A stretch of 64,000 nt of DNA from Saccharopolyspora kobensis (GTDB lineage Bacteria; Actinomycetota; Actinomycetes; Mycobacteriales; Pseudonocardiaceae), in contig NZ_FNVB01000012.1 of the NCBI RefSeq assembly GCF_900108315.1, positions 62,001-126,000 of the forward strand, given 5' to 3'. The notes under the pieces were generated by a model, which saw only the letters and a list, made by a program, of their open reading frames with translations, had not been told where the DNA came from and searched no databases. Positions 24,412 through 32,600 of this stretch are shown here, in pieces. The first letter of the stretch is position 1. Each line of letters begins with the position of its first letter. Position numbers and translations under genes: made by a program.

Positions 24412-25572
24412 TCAGAGGCGTTCGACGATGGTCACGTTGGCCGTGCCGCCGCCTTCGCACATCGTCTGCAGGCCGTAGCGGCCGCCCGTGCGCTCCAGTT
24501 CGGACAGCAGGGTCGTCATCAGCTTCGCGCCGGTGGCTCCCAGCGGGTGGCCGAGCGCGATCGCGCCACCGTTGGGGTTGACCACGGCCGGATCGATGTC
24601 GATCTCCTTCAGCCAGGCCAGGACCACGCTGGCGAACGCCTCGTTGATCTCGACCACGTCGATGTCCGACGCGCTCAGCCCCGTCTTGGACAGCGCGTGC
24701 TTGGTCGCCGGAATCGGTGCCGACAGCATGAAAACCGGGTCGTCGCCGCGCACGCTCATGTGGTGCACGCGCGCCCGCGGCCGCAATCCGTGCTCGGCCA
24801 CCGCGCGCTCCGAAGCGATCAGCAGCGCTGCCGCGCCGTCGGAGATCTGACTGGCCACACCGGCGGTGAGCCGGCCTCCTTCGCGCAGCAGCTTGAGCCC
24901 TTCGAGCTTCTCCTTGCTGGTGTCGCGGCGCGGCCCCTCGTCGTGCTCGACACCTGCCAGCGGAGCCAGCTCCGCGGCGAAGCGGCCCGCGTCGATCGCC
25001 TCCACCGCGCGGCGGTGGCTGCGCAGCGCGAACTCCTCCATGTCATCGCGCGAGATCTGCCACTTCTCGGCCATCAGCTCCGCGCCGCGGAACTGCGTGA
25101 CCTCCTCGTCGCCGTAGCGCTCCTGCCAGCCGGTCGACCCGCTGCCCGGCCCGTAGGCGATGGGGAATCCCAGTTCCGCCGCGCCCCGCAGCGCGCTGCC
25201 GATCGGGATCGCGCTCATGTTCTGCACGCCGCCTGCGATCACCAGGTCCGAGGTGCCGCTGAGCACGGCCTGCGCGGCGAAGTGCACCGCCTGCTGCGAA
25301 GAACCGCACTGCCGGTCGACGGTCACCCCGGGCACGTGCTCGGGGAATCCCGCCGCCAGCCAACCGGTTCGCCCGATGTTGCCCGCTTGCGCGCCGACCG
25401 AGTCGACGCAGCCCCACACGACGTCGTCCACGGCCGCCGGATCGACCCCGGTGCGCCCCAGCAGGCTGCGCAGCACGTGCGCGGAGAGGTCGGCGGGATG
25501 GATCCCGCTGAGCCCGCCGCCGCGCTTGCCCACCGGGGTCCGCACCGCGTCGATGATGTACGCCTCGGCCAT
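24412..25572 (-). CDS. fadA6: Thiolase FadA6
   Basis: 386 residues, the same length as Mtb FadA6 (Rv3556c), with a near-identical start (AEAYIIDAVRTPVGKRGG). Nucleophile Cys89 lies in VDRQCGSSQQA. The C-terminal active-site motifs are NPNGGAIALGHPLGATGA and CEGGGTAN. FadA6 performs thiolytic cleavage of the ring-opened ketoacyl-CoA late in HIP degradation, releasing acetyl-CoA. ATG 25572 has GAGAGG 6 nt upstream. It is the first gene of an operon with the split MaoC hydratase. A KstR2-type box lies 97 bp before the start. Confidence 0.88.
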   Translation of the reverse strand: MAEAYIIDAVRTPVGKRGGGLSGIHPADLSAHVLRSLLGRTGVDPAAVDDVVWGCVDSVGAQAGNIGRTGWLAAGFPEHVPGVTVDRQCGSSQQAVHFAAQAVLSGTSDLVIAGGVQNMSAIPIGSALRGAAELGFPIAYGPGSGSTGWQERYGDEEVTQFRGAELMAEKWQISRDDMEEFALRSHRRAVEAIDAGRFAAELAPLAGVEHDEGPRRDTSKEKLEGLKLLREGGRLTAGVASQISDGAAALLIASERAVAEHGLRPRARVHHMSVRGDDPVFMLSAPIPATKHALSKTGLSASDIDVVEINEAFASVVLAWLKEIDIDPAVVNPNGGAIALGHPLGATGAKLMTTLLSELERTGGRYGLQTMCEGGGTANVTIVERL

Positions 25573-25668
25573 GACCGTCCTCTCCGCCGCACCGGCCGAT
25601 CCACCCGGAACTCCCGGCGGCGCGGTCTGATCCACTCCGACACCAGCACCCGCGAGCCTAACGAAACA

Positions 25669-25682
25669 AGCAAGCGTTTGGT
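25669..25682. promoter_or_regulatory. KstR2 box upstream of fadA6
   Basis: AGCAAGCGTTTGGT matches AnCAAGnnCTTGnT with a single mismatch (T for C). It is 97 bp upstream of the fadA6 start codon. Confidence 0.65.
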
Positions 25683-25726
25683 AGACCTCCACCTCGCGCC
25701 ACCCACTCCCATCAGCGCTCGATGAC

Positions 25727-25770
25727 GCAATTTCAATGGAATTTCCCCCGCGAATTTCCATTGAAATTGC
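25727..25770. repeat. Family B palindrome doublet, copy 6
   Basis: GCAATTTCAATGGAATTTC and its inverse GAATTTCCATTGAAATTGC flank a short spacer, between the fadA6 promoter and the 3' end of the membrane protein gene. Confidence 0.8.
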
Positions 25771-25812
25771 CGCGTCCTGGTCGGTGCGGGGCCGAGGTTC
25801 GGAGTTCGCGGG

Positions 25813-26547
25813 CTACTGAGCCGGCATCGACCAGCGCGCGGCGTCGCGCCACAGGTTCCGGGCGACGGCGAGCATCCAGAGGTCCAGGAGGAACACCGAG
25901 ACGACGAACGCGTTCATCGGCAGCACGTCGAACCCGGTGAAGTTCGCGACGCCCACCGCGAACGCGATGGCGCCCGCCGCCGCACCGGTCCAGCCCAGCC
26001 AGGACGGGTGCCCCTCGCTCTTGACCAGGGCGAGGCCGAACAGCAGGAACGGCAGGCCGAGCAGGAGGGCGACGTAGAGCGGGAACATCCCGCTGGTCGC
26101 CGCCACGAGGATCGTCGCGCGTTCGAGCAGGACGGCCTTCTCCGCACCTTCAGCGCGAATCCACGCATCGGCGAGGCCCTCCAGCGCCGGGCCGTCGATG
26201 TTGTAGTGCCAGAGCAGCACCGCCATCCCCAGCATCGCCACGCCCTGCCCCATCCGGCCGAGCACCCACGCGATGCCTCCGCTGAGCGAATGCGCCAGCC
26301 CGGCGAGGGCGGCGACCCACAGCAGCAAGCAGAAGACGATCGCCAGGTGGTGCAGCGCCCACGGGCGGTCCGCGATGAAGGTCAGCAGCGACTCGGTGGT
26401 CTGGTCGGGCAAATCGCCGTGCAGCAAGAAGGCGACGAGGTAGCCGAGCGTCCCCACCAGCCCGCACACCGCCCCGGCGCGCGAGAAGGCCACCCGCCTG
26501 GACCGCAGGTTCAGCAGCAGGTCCTGGACCGCTATCGGTTCTGCCAT
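25813..26547 (-). CDS. Integral membrane protein, six-helix (DUF4386-like)
   Basis: 244 residues with about six hydrophobic helices: AGAVCGLVGTLGYLVAFLL, HHLAIVFCLLLWVAALAGL, MGQGVAMLGMAVLLW, MFPLYVALLLGLPFLLFGL, TGAAAGAIAFAVGVANF and VVSVFLLDLWMLAV. No catalytic motif is visible. It is divergent from a MarR regulator across a 144-bp AT-richer gap with an inverted repeat, so it is probably the regulator's target. Function unknown. Confidence 0.75.
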   Translation of the reverse strand: MAEPIAVQDLLLNLRSRRVAFSRAGAVCGLVGTLGYLVAFLLHGDLPDQTTESLLTFIADRPWALHHLAIVFCLLLWVAALAGLAHSLSGGIAWVLGRMGQGVAMLGMAVLLWHYNIDGPALEGLADAWIRAEGAEKAVLLERATILVAATSGMFPLYVALLLGLPFLLFGLALVKSEGHPSWLGWTGAAAGAIAFAVGVANFTGFDVLPMNAFVVSVFLLDLWMLAVARNLWRDAARWSMPAQ

Positions 26548-26601
26548 GTCGATCGTGACTCCCGTCGTGAGCTACCGCGGGCCGTAGCGCCCGCAGCAAC
26601 T

Positions 26602-26635
26602 ATCTTTATGGCAAAACTATTTGATCGTCAAGATT
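26602..26635. promoter_or_regulatory. Putative MarR operator/divergent promoter
   Basis: An AT-rich island in GC-rich DNA with the inverted repeat TTGATCGTCAA (26621-26631) and flanking ATCTT/AAGAT. It lies between the divergent membrane protein and marR-like genes, where an autoregulatory operator is expected. Confidence 0.5.
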
Positions 26636-26691
26636 CTTTTGGGCCGTAACTTACCGGCATCGAGAAGTTCGACGGGCGAGATACCGGGGCT

Positions 26692-27168
26692 ATGATCGAT
26701 CGCATGCCGGACACCCGAGAGCAGCTGATCGCCGACATCGGCCGTGCGGTCAGCGAGTTCCAGGACGCCACCGACGAGGTCGACGAAGCGGGCGCGGCAC
26801 GGCTGGGCGTGAACCGCACGGATCTGCGGTGCCTCAACGCGCTCAACAGGCACGGAGCGCTGACGGCCGGTGCGCTGGCCACGGCGGTCGGCCTCAGCAC
26901 CGGCGCCACGACGATCGCCGTCGACCGCCTCGTCCGCCAGGGCTACGTCGAGCGGGTGCGCGCCGACCAGGACCGCCGCCGGATCACGATCACGATCACG
27001 CCTGCGGCGACGGCGCTCATCGAGGAGTTGTGGGGGCCGATCGAGGAGGAGTCCCACGAGCTCCTGCGGCGGCGGAGCCAGGCCGAGCTCAAGGCCATCC
27101 GCGAATTCCTCCGCGAAGGCGCGGAGTTCCAGACCGACCACGCCGCAAGGATCCGGCGCGAGACTTGA
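26692..27168 (+). CDS. MarR-family transcriptional regulator
   Basis: 158 residues (or 154 from ATG 26704). Winged helix-turn-helix: LRCLNALNRHGALTAGALATAVGLSTGATTIAVDRL, with wing VRADQDRRRITITIT. It is likely a dimer that binds the palindromic AT-rich gap upstream and controls itself and the divergent membrane protein. The ligand is unknown. No catalytic fusion domain is present. Confidence 0.85.
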   Translation: MIDRMPDTREQLIADIGRAVSEFQDATDEVDEAGAARLGVNRTDLRCLNALNRHGALTAGALATAVGLSTGATTIAVDRLVRQGYVERVRADQDRRRITITITPAATALIEELWGPIEEESHELLRRRSQAELKAIREFLREGAEFQTDHAARIRRET

Positions 27169-27183
27169 GCCGCGCCTTCGAGG

Positions 27184-28020
27184 TCAGGGCTTGCGGGCCA
27201 CCGCTCCGGCGATGCAGTGCTGGACCGGGTAGAGCGGCTTCAGGCGCGGGCCGGTCGGCCACCAGTCGGCGCAGAGCACCAGGCCGGGCTCCACGAACTC
27301 CAGGCCCGGGAACATGCCCTCGATCTCGGCGCGGGTGCGGAAGACGCCGGTGCCCATCGGGCTGTGCAGGAACGTCTGCTCCATGCGCCGGGCCAGGTCG
27401 CTGAACTCCTCGGTCTCCGGGTCCATGAAGTGGCTGATGCCGACGTAGGAACCCGACGGCAGCGCTTCGATGTACTCGCGCATGATGTCCTGCGGCGGGC
27501 GCTCGCCGTCGTAGTGGTGCAGGGTGCCCATCTGGAACAGCGCGATCGGCTCGGAGAAGTCCAGGCGGCTGCGCACCACGTCGTCCTGCAGGATCTGCGC
27601 CGGTTCGAAGATGTCGGCCGGGCTGAAGTGGGTCTGCGGGTTCTCCTCCAGCAGCGCGCGTCCGTGCGCGAGCACCACCGGGTCGTTGTCGACGTAGACG
27701 ACTCGCGCCTCGGGGGCGATCCGCTGCGCGACCTGGTGGGTGTTCTCCGCGGTCGGCAGCCCGGATCCGCAGTCCAGGAACTGGGTGACACCGGTCTCGG
27801 CGGCGATGAAGCGGGTGGCCCGGATCAGGAACTGCCGGTTGTCCCAGGCGAGTTGCGCCGCTTCCGGGGTGACCTCGCGGACCCGGTGGAACACCTCGCG
27901 GTCCACCTCGTAGTTGTCCTTGCCGCCCAGGAAGGCGTCGTAGACGCGAGCGATGCTGGCTTTGCTCGTGTCGATGTGGATCGGGGTCTCGTCGCCGGAG
28001 GCGCTGAGATCGGCAGTCAT
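27184..28020 (-). CDS. DUF574-type SAM-dependent methyltransferase (Methyltransf_19)
   Basis: 278 residues from ATG 28020 (GAGG 6 nt upstream). It shows family hallmarks: IHIDTSKASIARVYDAFLGGKDNYEVDRE, motif I FLDCGSGLPT and VVYVDNDPVVLAHGRALL. These proteins are abundant in actinomycetes and are often next to XRE/DUF397 pairs, as here; their substrates are unknown. It is divergent from the XRE regulator with a short shared promoter gap. Confidence 0.85.
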   Translation of the reverse strand: MTADLSASGDETPIHIDTSKASIARVYDAFLGGKDNYEVDREVFHRVREVTPEAAQLAWDNRQFLIRATRFIAAETGVTQFLDCGSGLPTAENTHQVAQRIAPEARVVYVDNDPVVLAHGRALLEENPQTHFSPADIFEPAQILQDDVVRSRLDFSEPIALFQMGTLHHYDGERPPQDIMREYIEALPSGSYVGISHFMDPETEEFSDLARRMEQTFLHSPMGTGVFRTRAEIEGMFPGLEFVEPGLVLCADWWPTGPRLKPLYPVQHCIAGAVARKP

Positions 28021-28151
28021 CGGTGTCCTCGCAATGGGCGTTCGTCGTCGGGGCTTGCCGCTGAGGGTTGCATAGCGTACGAGCTTCATCGCACCGCGTA
28101 AACGGCCGATGTGCTATCACTTCGATGAGCAGGCAACGAGGAGGTTCGGCC

Positions 28152-29021
28152 ATGGCGCGGGACGGCGCGGCCCGCGACGGGAGCCCAACGGCACGTCGCA
28201 TCATCCTGGGCGCCCAGCTGCGCCGGCTGCGCGAGGCCGCCGAGATCCTGCCCTCGGAGGCGGCGCGGGCGATCCGCGGTTCGGAGTCCAAGATCAGCCG
28301 CATGGAGCTGGGGCGGGTTTCGCTGAAGGAACGCGACATCGAGGACCTGCTCACCCTCTACCAGGTGCACGACCTCGCCGAGCGCGCGCACTTCCTGGCG
28401 CTGGTCACCGAATCCCGGCAGCCGGGCTGGTGGAACCGGTACGCGGATTCGATGCCGCCGTGGTTCCAGGACTACGTCGGCCTGGAAGGCGTCGCCGCCC
28501 GGATCCAGACCTACGAGCTGCAGTTCATCCCGGGCCTGCTGCAGACCGAGGCCTACGCGATGGCGCTGGCCTCCTCCGGGCATCCCTCGCTGGCCGATGA
28601 GGACGCGCGGCGGCGGGTGTCGCTGCGGATGAAGCGCCAGAAGCTGCTCGCCCGCCCGGACGCCCCGCGCCTGTGGGCGGTCATCGACGAATCCGTGCTG
28701 CACCGCCCCATCGGCGGCAGCGCGGTCATGCGCGCGCAGATCGATCATCTGCTGGAGATGTCCAAGCAGCCCAACATCGCGCTGCAGGTGGTGCCCTTCG
28801 CGCTGAGCGGGTACGCGGCGGAGGGTTCGTTCACGCTGCTGCGCTTCGCCGAGCCCGAGCTGCCGGACGTCGTCTACCTGGAGCACCTCAGCGGCGCGCT
28901 GTACCTGGACAAGCGGGACGAGATCGAGCGCTACAGCCGTACACTCGATCGGCTGATGGTCGATGCGCGCACTCCGGACCGAACCCGGCAGATGCTGCGA
29001 AAAGTCCGCGACGCGCACTGA
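28152..29021 (+). CDS. XRE helix-turn-helix regulator with DUF5753 domain
   Basis: 289 residues. N-terminal XRE HTH (ILGAQLRRLREAAEILPSEAARAIRGSESKISRMELG) and C-terminal DUF5753 sensor-like domain (QFIPGLLQTEAYA, HRPIGGSAVMRAQIDHLLEM). It belongs to the Scr1/BldB-linked regulator family that pairs with DUF397 proteins; the next gene is a DUF397 protein. GAGGAG precedes ATG 28152. A second pair of the same kind is at 46481-47523. Confidence 0.88.
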   Translation: MARDGAARDGSPTARRIILGAQLRRLREAAEILPSEAARAIRGSESKISRMELGRVSLKERDIEDLLTLYQVHDLAERAHFLALVTESRQPGWWNRYADSMPPWFQDYVGLEGVAARIQTYELQFIPGLLQTEAYAMALASSGHPSLADEDARRRVSLRMKRQKLLARPDAPRLWAVIDESVLHRPIGGSAVMRAQIDHLLEMSKQPNIALQVVPFALSGYAAEGSFTLLRFAEPELPDVVYLEHLSGALYLDKRDEIERYSRTLDRLMVDARTPDRTRQMLRKVRDAH

Positions 29022-29131
29022 ATCACCCGCTCTTCGGACACGCAGGGTGATCGTCTTGTTGCGGAACGCTGTGGTACCGTCTCGCGCAATGGCGAATGCA
29101 ATTGCATGTGCAGCCGATCCAGGGAGACCTG

Positions 29132-29365
29132 ATGAACGGTAGGTTCGAAGCCCCCGTCACCGCCCTGCAGGGCGTGACCTGGCGAAAGTCCCGGCACAGC
29201 GGCAAGTGGGGCAACTGCCTCGAACTCGCGGCGCTGGCCGATGGAACCATCGCGTTGCGCCAATCGCGCGAACCGAACGGCACCGCGCTGATCTACACCA
29301 GAGCCGAGCTGGCCGCTTTCCTCAGCGGCGCCAAGGACGGTGAGTTCGATGACCTCGTCAGCTGA
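29132..29365 (+). CDS. DUF397 small protein
   Basis: 77 residues. DUF397 signature: VTWRKSRHSGKWGNCLELAAL, DGTIALRQSREPNG and FTRAELAAFL-like YTRAELAAFLSGAKDGEFD. Partner of the XRE/DUF5753 regulator just upstream; such pairs behave as antitoxin-like or developmental switches in streptomycetes. ATG 29132 has AGGGAGA upstream. The 3' end overlaps the next small gene. Confidence 0.87.
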   Translation: MNGRFEAPVTALQGVTWRKSRHSGKWGNCLELAALADGTIALRQSREPNGTALIYTRAELAAFLSGAKDGEFDDLVS

Positions 29366-29663
29366 CGACGAGTCCAGCATCCGGCTGCGCAAGCTGGTGG
29401 CGCGGGGCTTCCGCCTGATGCCACCGGTCCGCGATGCCGCCGGCGAGCTCATGGCGCTGATCTACGTGCGCCCGCACGGCGACATCGTCGACGTCGTCGA
29501 GCTGCGCGGCGAGGACGACGTGCGCGCCGCCCGCGTCTCGCAGGACAAGGGCGGCCTGACGGCGAACCCGGCCACCGCGGAGTGGCACGTGGCAGGCGCG
29601 GCCTGCGACGTCCTGGACCAGGTCCTGGCGCTGCCGGACCGCTTGATCGTCGCCCGCGCCTGA
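29349..29663 (+). CDS. Small protein of unknown function
   Basis: 104 residues from ATG 29349 (GTG 29340 possible), overlapping the DUF397 gene by 17 nt in another frame, so coupled translation is likely. The sequence is mixed alpha/beta (IYVRPHGDIVDVVELRGEDD) and neither secreted nor membrane-bound. No family recognised. It sits where the XRE/DUF397 unit ends and is convergent with the large TPR gene with only 2 nt between stops. Confidence 0.65.
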   Translation: MTSSADDESSIRLRKLVARGFRLMPPVRDAAGELMALIYVRPHGDIVDVVELRGEDDVRAARVSQDKGGLTANPATAEWHVAGAACDVLDQVLALPDRLIVARA

Positions 29664-29665
29664 TC

Positions 29666-32600
29666 TCAGCCGAGGCGGGCCAGCAGCGTGTTCGCCTGCG
29701 CGGCGAAGGCTTCGTCCTCGGTGCGCACCGCCCGGTCGAGGAACTCGCGGGCGGCGGCGTGATCACCGCGCTGGTAGTGGAATTCGCCGACCCGGTAGGC
29801 CGCTTCGGCGATGAGCTCGCTGTCCTCGGTGTTGGCGAGGGTGTACCCGTAGTGGCGGGCCGCTTCGGCGTGCTCCTCCCGCCAGTAGTGCAGTTCCGCC
29901 AGGTGCGCCGCGGCCAGCGCGGCCGACGGGTGGCCGAGGTCGATCAGGGCCTGGAACCACGGTGTCGCCGCATCGACGTCGCGCCGCCGCTTGGCGATCA
30001 GGCCGAGGTTCATCGCCGCTTTCGCCGATAAGTCCGGGTCATCGGACTCCCACGCGCGCACGTTCCACGCGCGCGCCTCTTCGTCGTCCTCGGCGTGGTA
30101 GGCGATCGCGGCCAGTTCCAGCAGCGCCTGGCCCGCGTAGTGGTCGTGCGGCGCGGCTTCGACGAGCTTCCGGTAGGTCTCCCGGGCCTGCTCCACCTCG
30201 CCTTCGCGGCGCAGCGACTGGGCCAGCGCGTAGACCGCCATCGGAGAGAACTGCTCGTCCGCGGTGTCGGCGGCTTCGCGGAACATCTCGATCGCCCCGC
30301 TCGCGTCGCCCTCGTCCTGGCGCTTCAACCCGAGCATCAGCTTCATCGCCGGGTTGAGCACTTCGTCCGGGCGCTGCATGAGTTCTTCGGCCGCCGCCGG
30401 GTCGTCCTCCCCCAGCAGCGCCACCAGCCGGTACTTCGCCAGCGCGGCCGAGCGTTCGTCGCCGGAGGCCAGCACCCGCTCGTAGGCCTGCCGCGCTCCC
30501 GCCAGGTCCTCGCGCCGCTGCAGGGTCTCGCCCAGCGCCAGCACCGCCGCCGGTTCCGGTTCCGGCGCGCCGATCTCCACCGCGCAGCGCAGGTAGACCA
30601 GCGCCGAATCGGTGTCCTCGGCGCCGAGGAACTCGGTTCCCGCCTCGTAGGCCCATTCCGCGACATCGCGCTCGGGAACCACCTCGGCGAGCCTGCGCAG
30701 CGTGTCCGCCGCCGAGCGGTGATCACCGCCCGAGTGCTGCTGCTCCAGCACGACCCGGGCACCGTGCACGGCGTCCTCGGCCAGGCCTTCGTGGACGGCG
30801 TGGCTCGCTGCCTTGACGTAGGCCGCGACCGCGCCGGGCAGGTCGCCCTCCTCGTGGCGGATCATGCCGATGCCCAGCTCTCCGCGCGCCGCGATGTCCG
30901 GGGTCGCGGAGCGGCTGACCCGCTCGTACTCGATCCGCGCGGCGTCGCGATCCCCTTGCGCCAGAAGCATGTTCGCGAGTCGGCTACGCGCCGCTTCGGA
31001 CTGCTCCGGCACGTCCAGCTCCGCCGCGTCGCCGAACCAGCGGACGGCGGCGTCGAGGTCGTCGGCCTGCACCGCGCGCTCGCCGAGCCAGAGCATCGCG
31101 TTGATCGCCGTGCTCGGGTGCTCCGAGCGGGATGCGCGGTGCAGCAGCTCGTCCGACTCATCAGCGGTTTCGCCGATCTGCGCGATGCGGCGGTGCAGGG
31201 CGTCACCGAACTGCTCCGGCGATTCAGCGGCCGCTTCGGCCTGCTCCCAGACCCGACGGGCCTCGACGGGATCGCCGGACTCGTGGTGGAGCTGCCCGAG
31301 GAGCACTCCGGCGTCCAGCGCGGGGATGCTCGTGCCCGTGGCGAAGGCGCGCCGGGACGCGGCTTTCGCGCCCTCGACGTCGTTGAGCCGGGAGAGCAGC
31401 TGCGCCAGCAGCACACCGGCTTGCGCGCCGGGCTCCGAGTCGGCGACGGCGCGTCGGTACCAGGTCAGCGCGATCGCGTTCTCCCGCTGCTCTTCGGCGA
31501 GGTGGCCCAGCCGCAGCAGGCCCATCGGCGCGAGTTCGGGGTGGCCGCGGTCGGCGGCCATGCGGAAGAACGCCCGCGCTTCGGCCGGGTCCTCCACCGA
31601 GGTGCCGAAGTCCAGCGCCAGCTTCGTGCATGTCCACAGGTCGTCGCCGGTGACCTCGGTCAGCACCTGCGCCGCCGCGGCCAGGTCGCCCCACGCCGCG
31701 CACCAGAAGTCGGCCACCCGCTGCGAGCCGAAGTGCTCGGTGATCGCCTCGCGCGCGCCTTCGACGTCGTTGGCCGCCATCAGCCGGTAGGCGCGCAGCT
31801 CCGCGGTTTCGGCGCCCATCTCCTGGTAGACGCGGGGGCTGATCTCCGGGTCGTCGAACGCCAACGCCTGCTCGTAAGCCGCTTTCGCCCCGGCCTCGTC
31901 CCCGGTGTCGCGCAGCAGGTTGCCGAGCTCCAGCGCGGCGCGCGCCCGCACCTCCGCGACGCCGGAAGCGATCGCGCGCTCGTAGGCCTCCTTGGCGAGG
32001 TCGATTTCGCCGCGCTTGGCGAGCAGGGCTGCGGTGTGAGCGGTCGCCAGCGTCGCCTCGGCCTCGTTGCCCACCGACGCGGCCCGGTCGAAGGCCTCCA
32101 GCGCACCGTCGAAGTCCTCGCGCTCGTCGCGCAGCACACCCAACCGCAACGCGGCGTCGGCGGCGCTCGCGGTGTCGTCGTCCGCAGCGACTTCGGCGAG
32201 CTGCGCCTCAGCGCCGTCCAGGTCGCCGTCCTTCTGCAGCAGTTCCGCGATGCTGCACCGGGCGATCGCCACTTCGTCGGGCACGCCCTCGCGCGCCGCC
32301 TCCTCCCAAGCCTCGCGTGCTCCGGCAACGTCGCCGCTCTCGTTGCGCAGCGCGCCGAGGTAGAGCAGCACCTCCGGCCGCCGGTCGGGATCACCGGCTT
32401 CGGCCAGCAGCGATAACGTCCACTCGGCGAATTCGGCGTCGCCGTTGGCCTGGCTCTGGCGCGCCAGCTCCATGCACAGCTCCGTGGCGTTGTGCAGCAG
32501 GACCTCGTCCAGCTCGGTGAGGATCGCCCGCGAGCGGTCGAGATCGCGCCGGATGGCGTGCGCGCCGAAGGCCGCCAGCCCGGCGACTTCCGAATCCGTG

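Noticed and set aside
30095..32416. 773-codon open frame opposite the TPR gene
   Set aside because: No ribosome site or family pattern; the opposite strand encodes regular TPR repeats.
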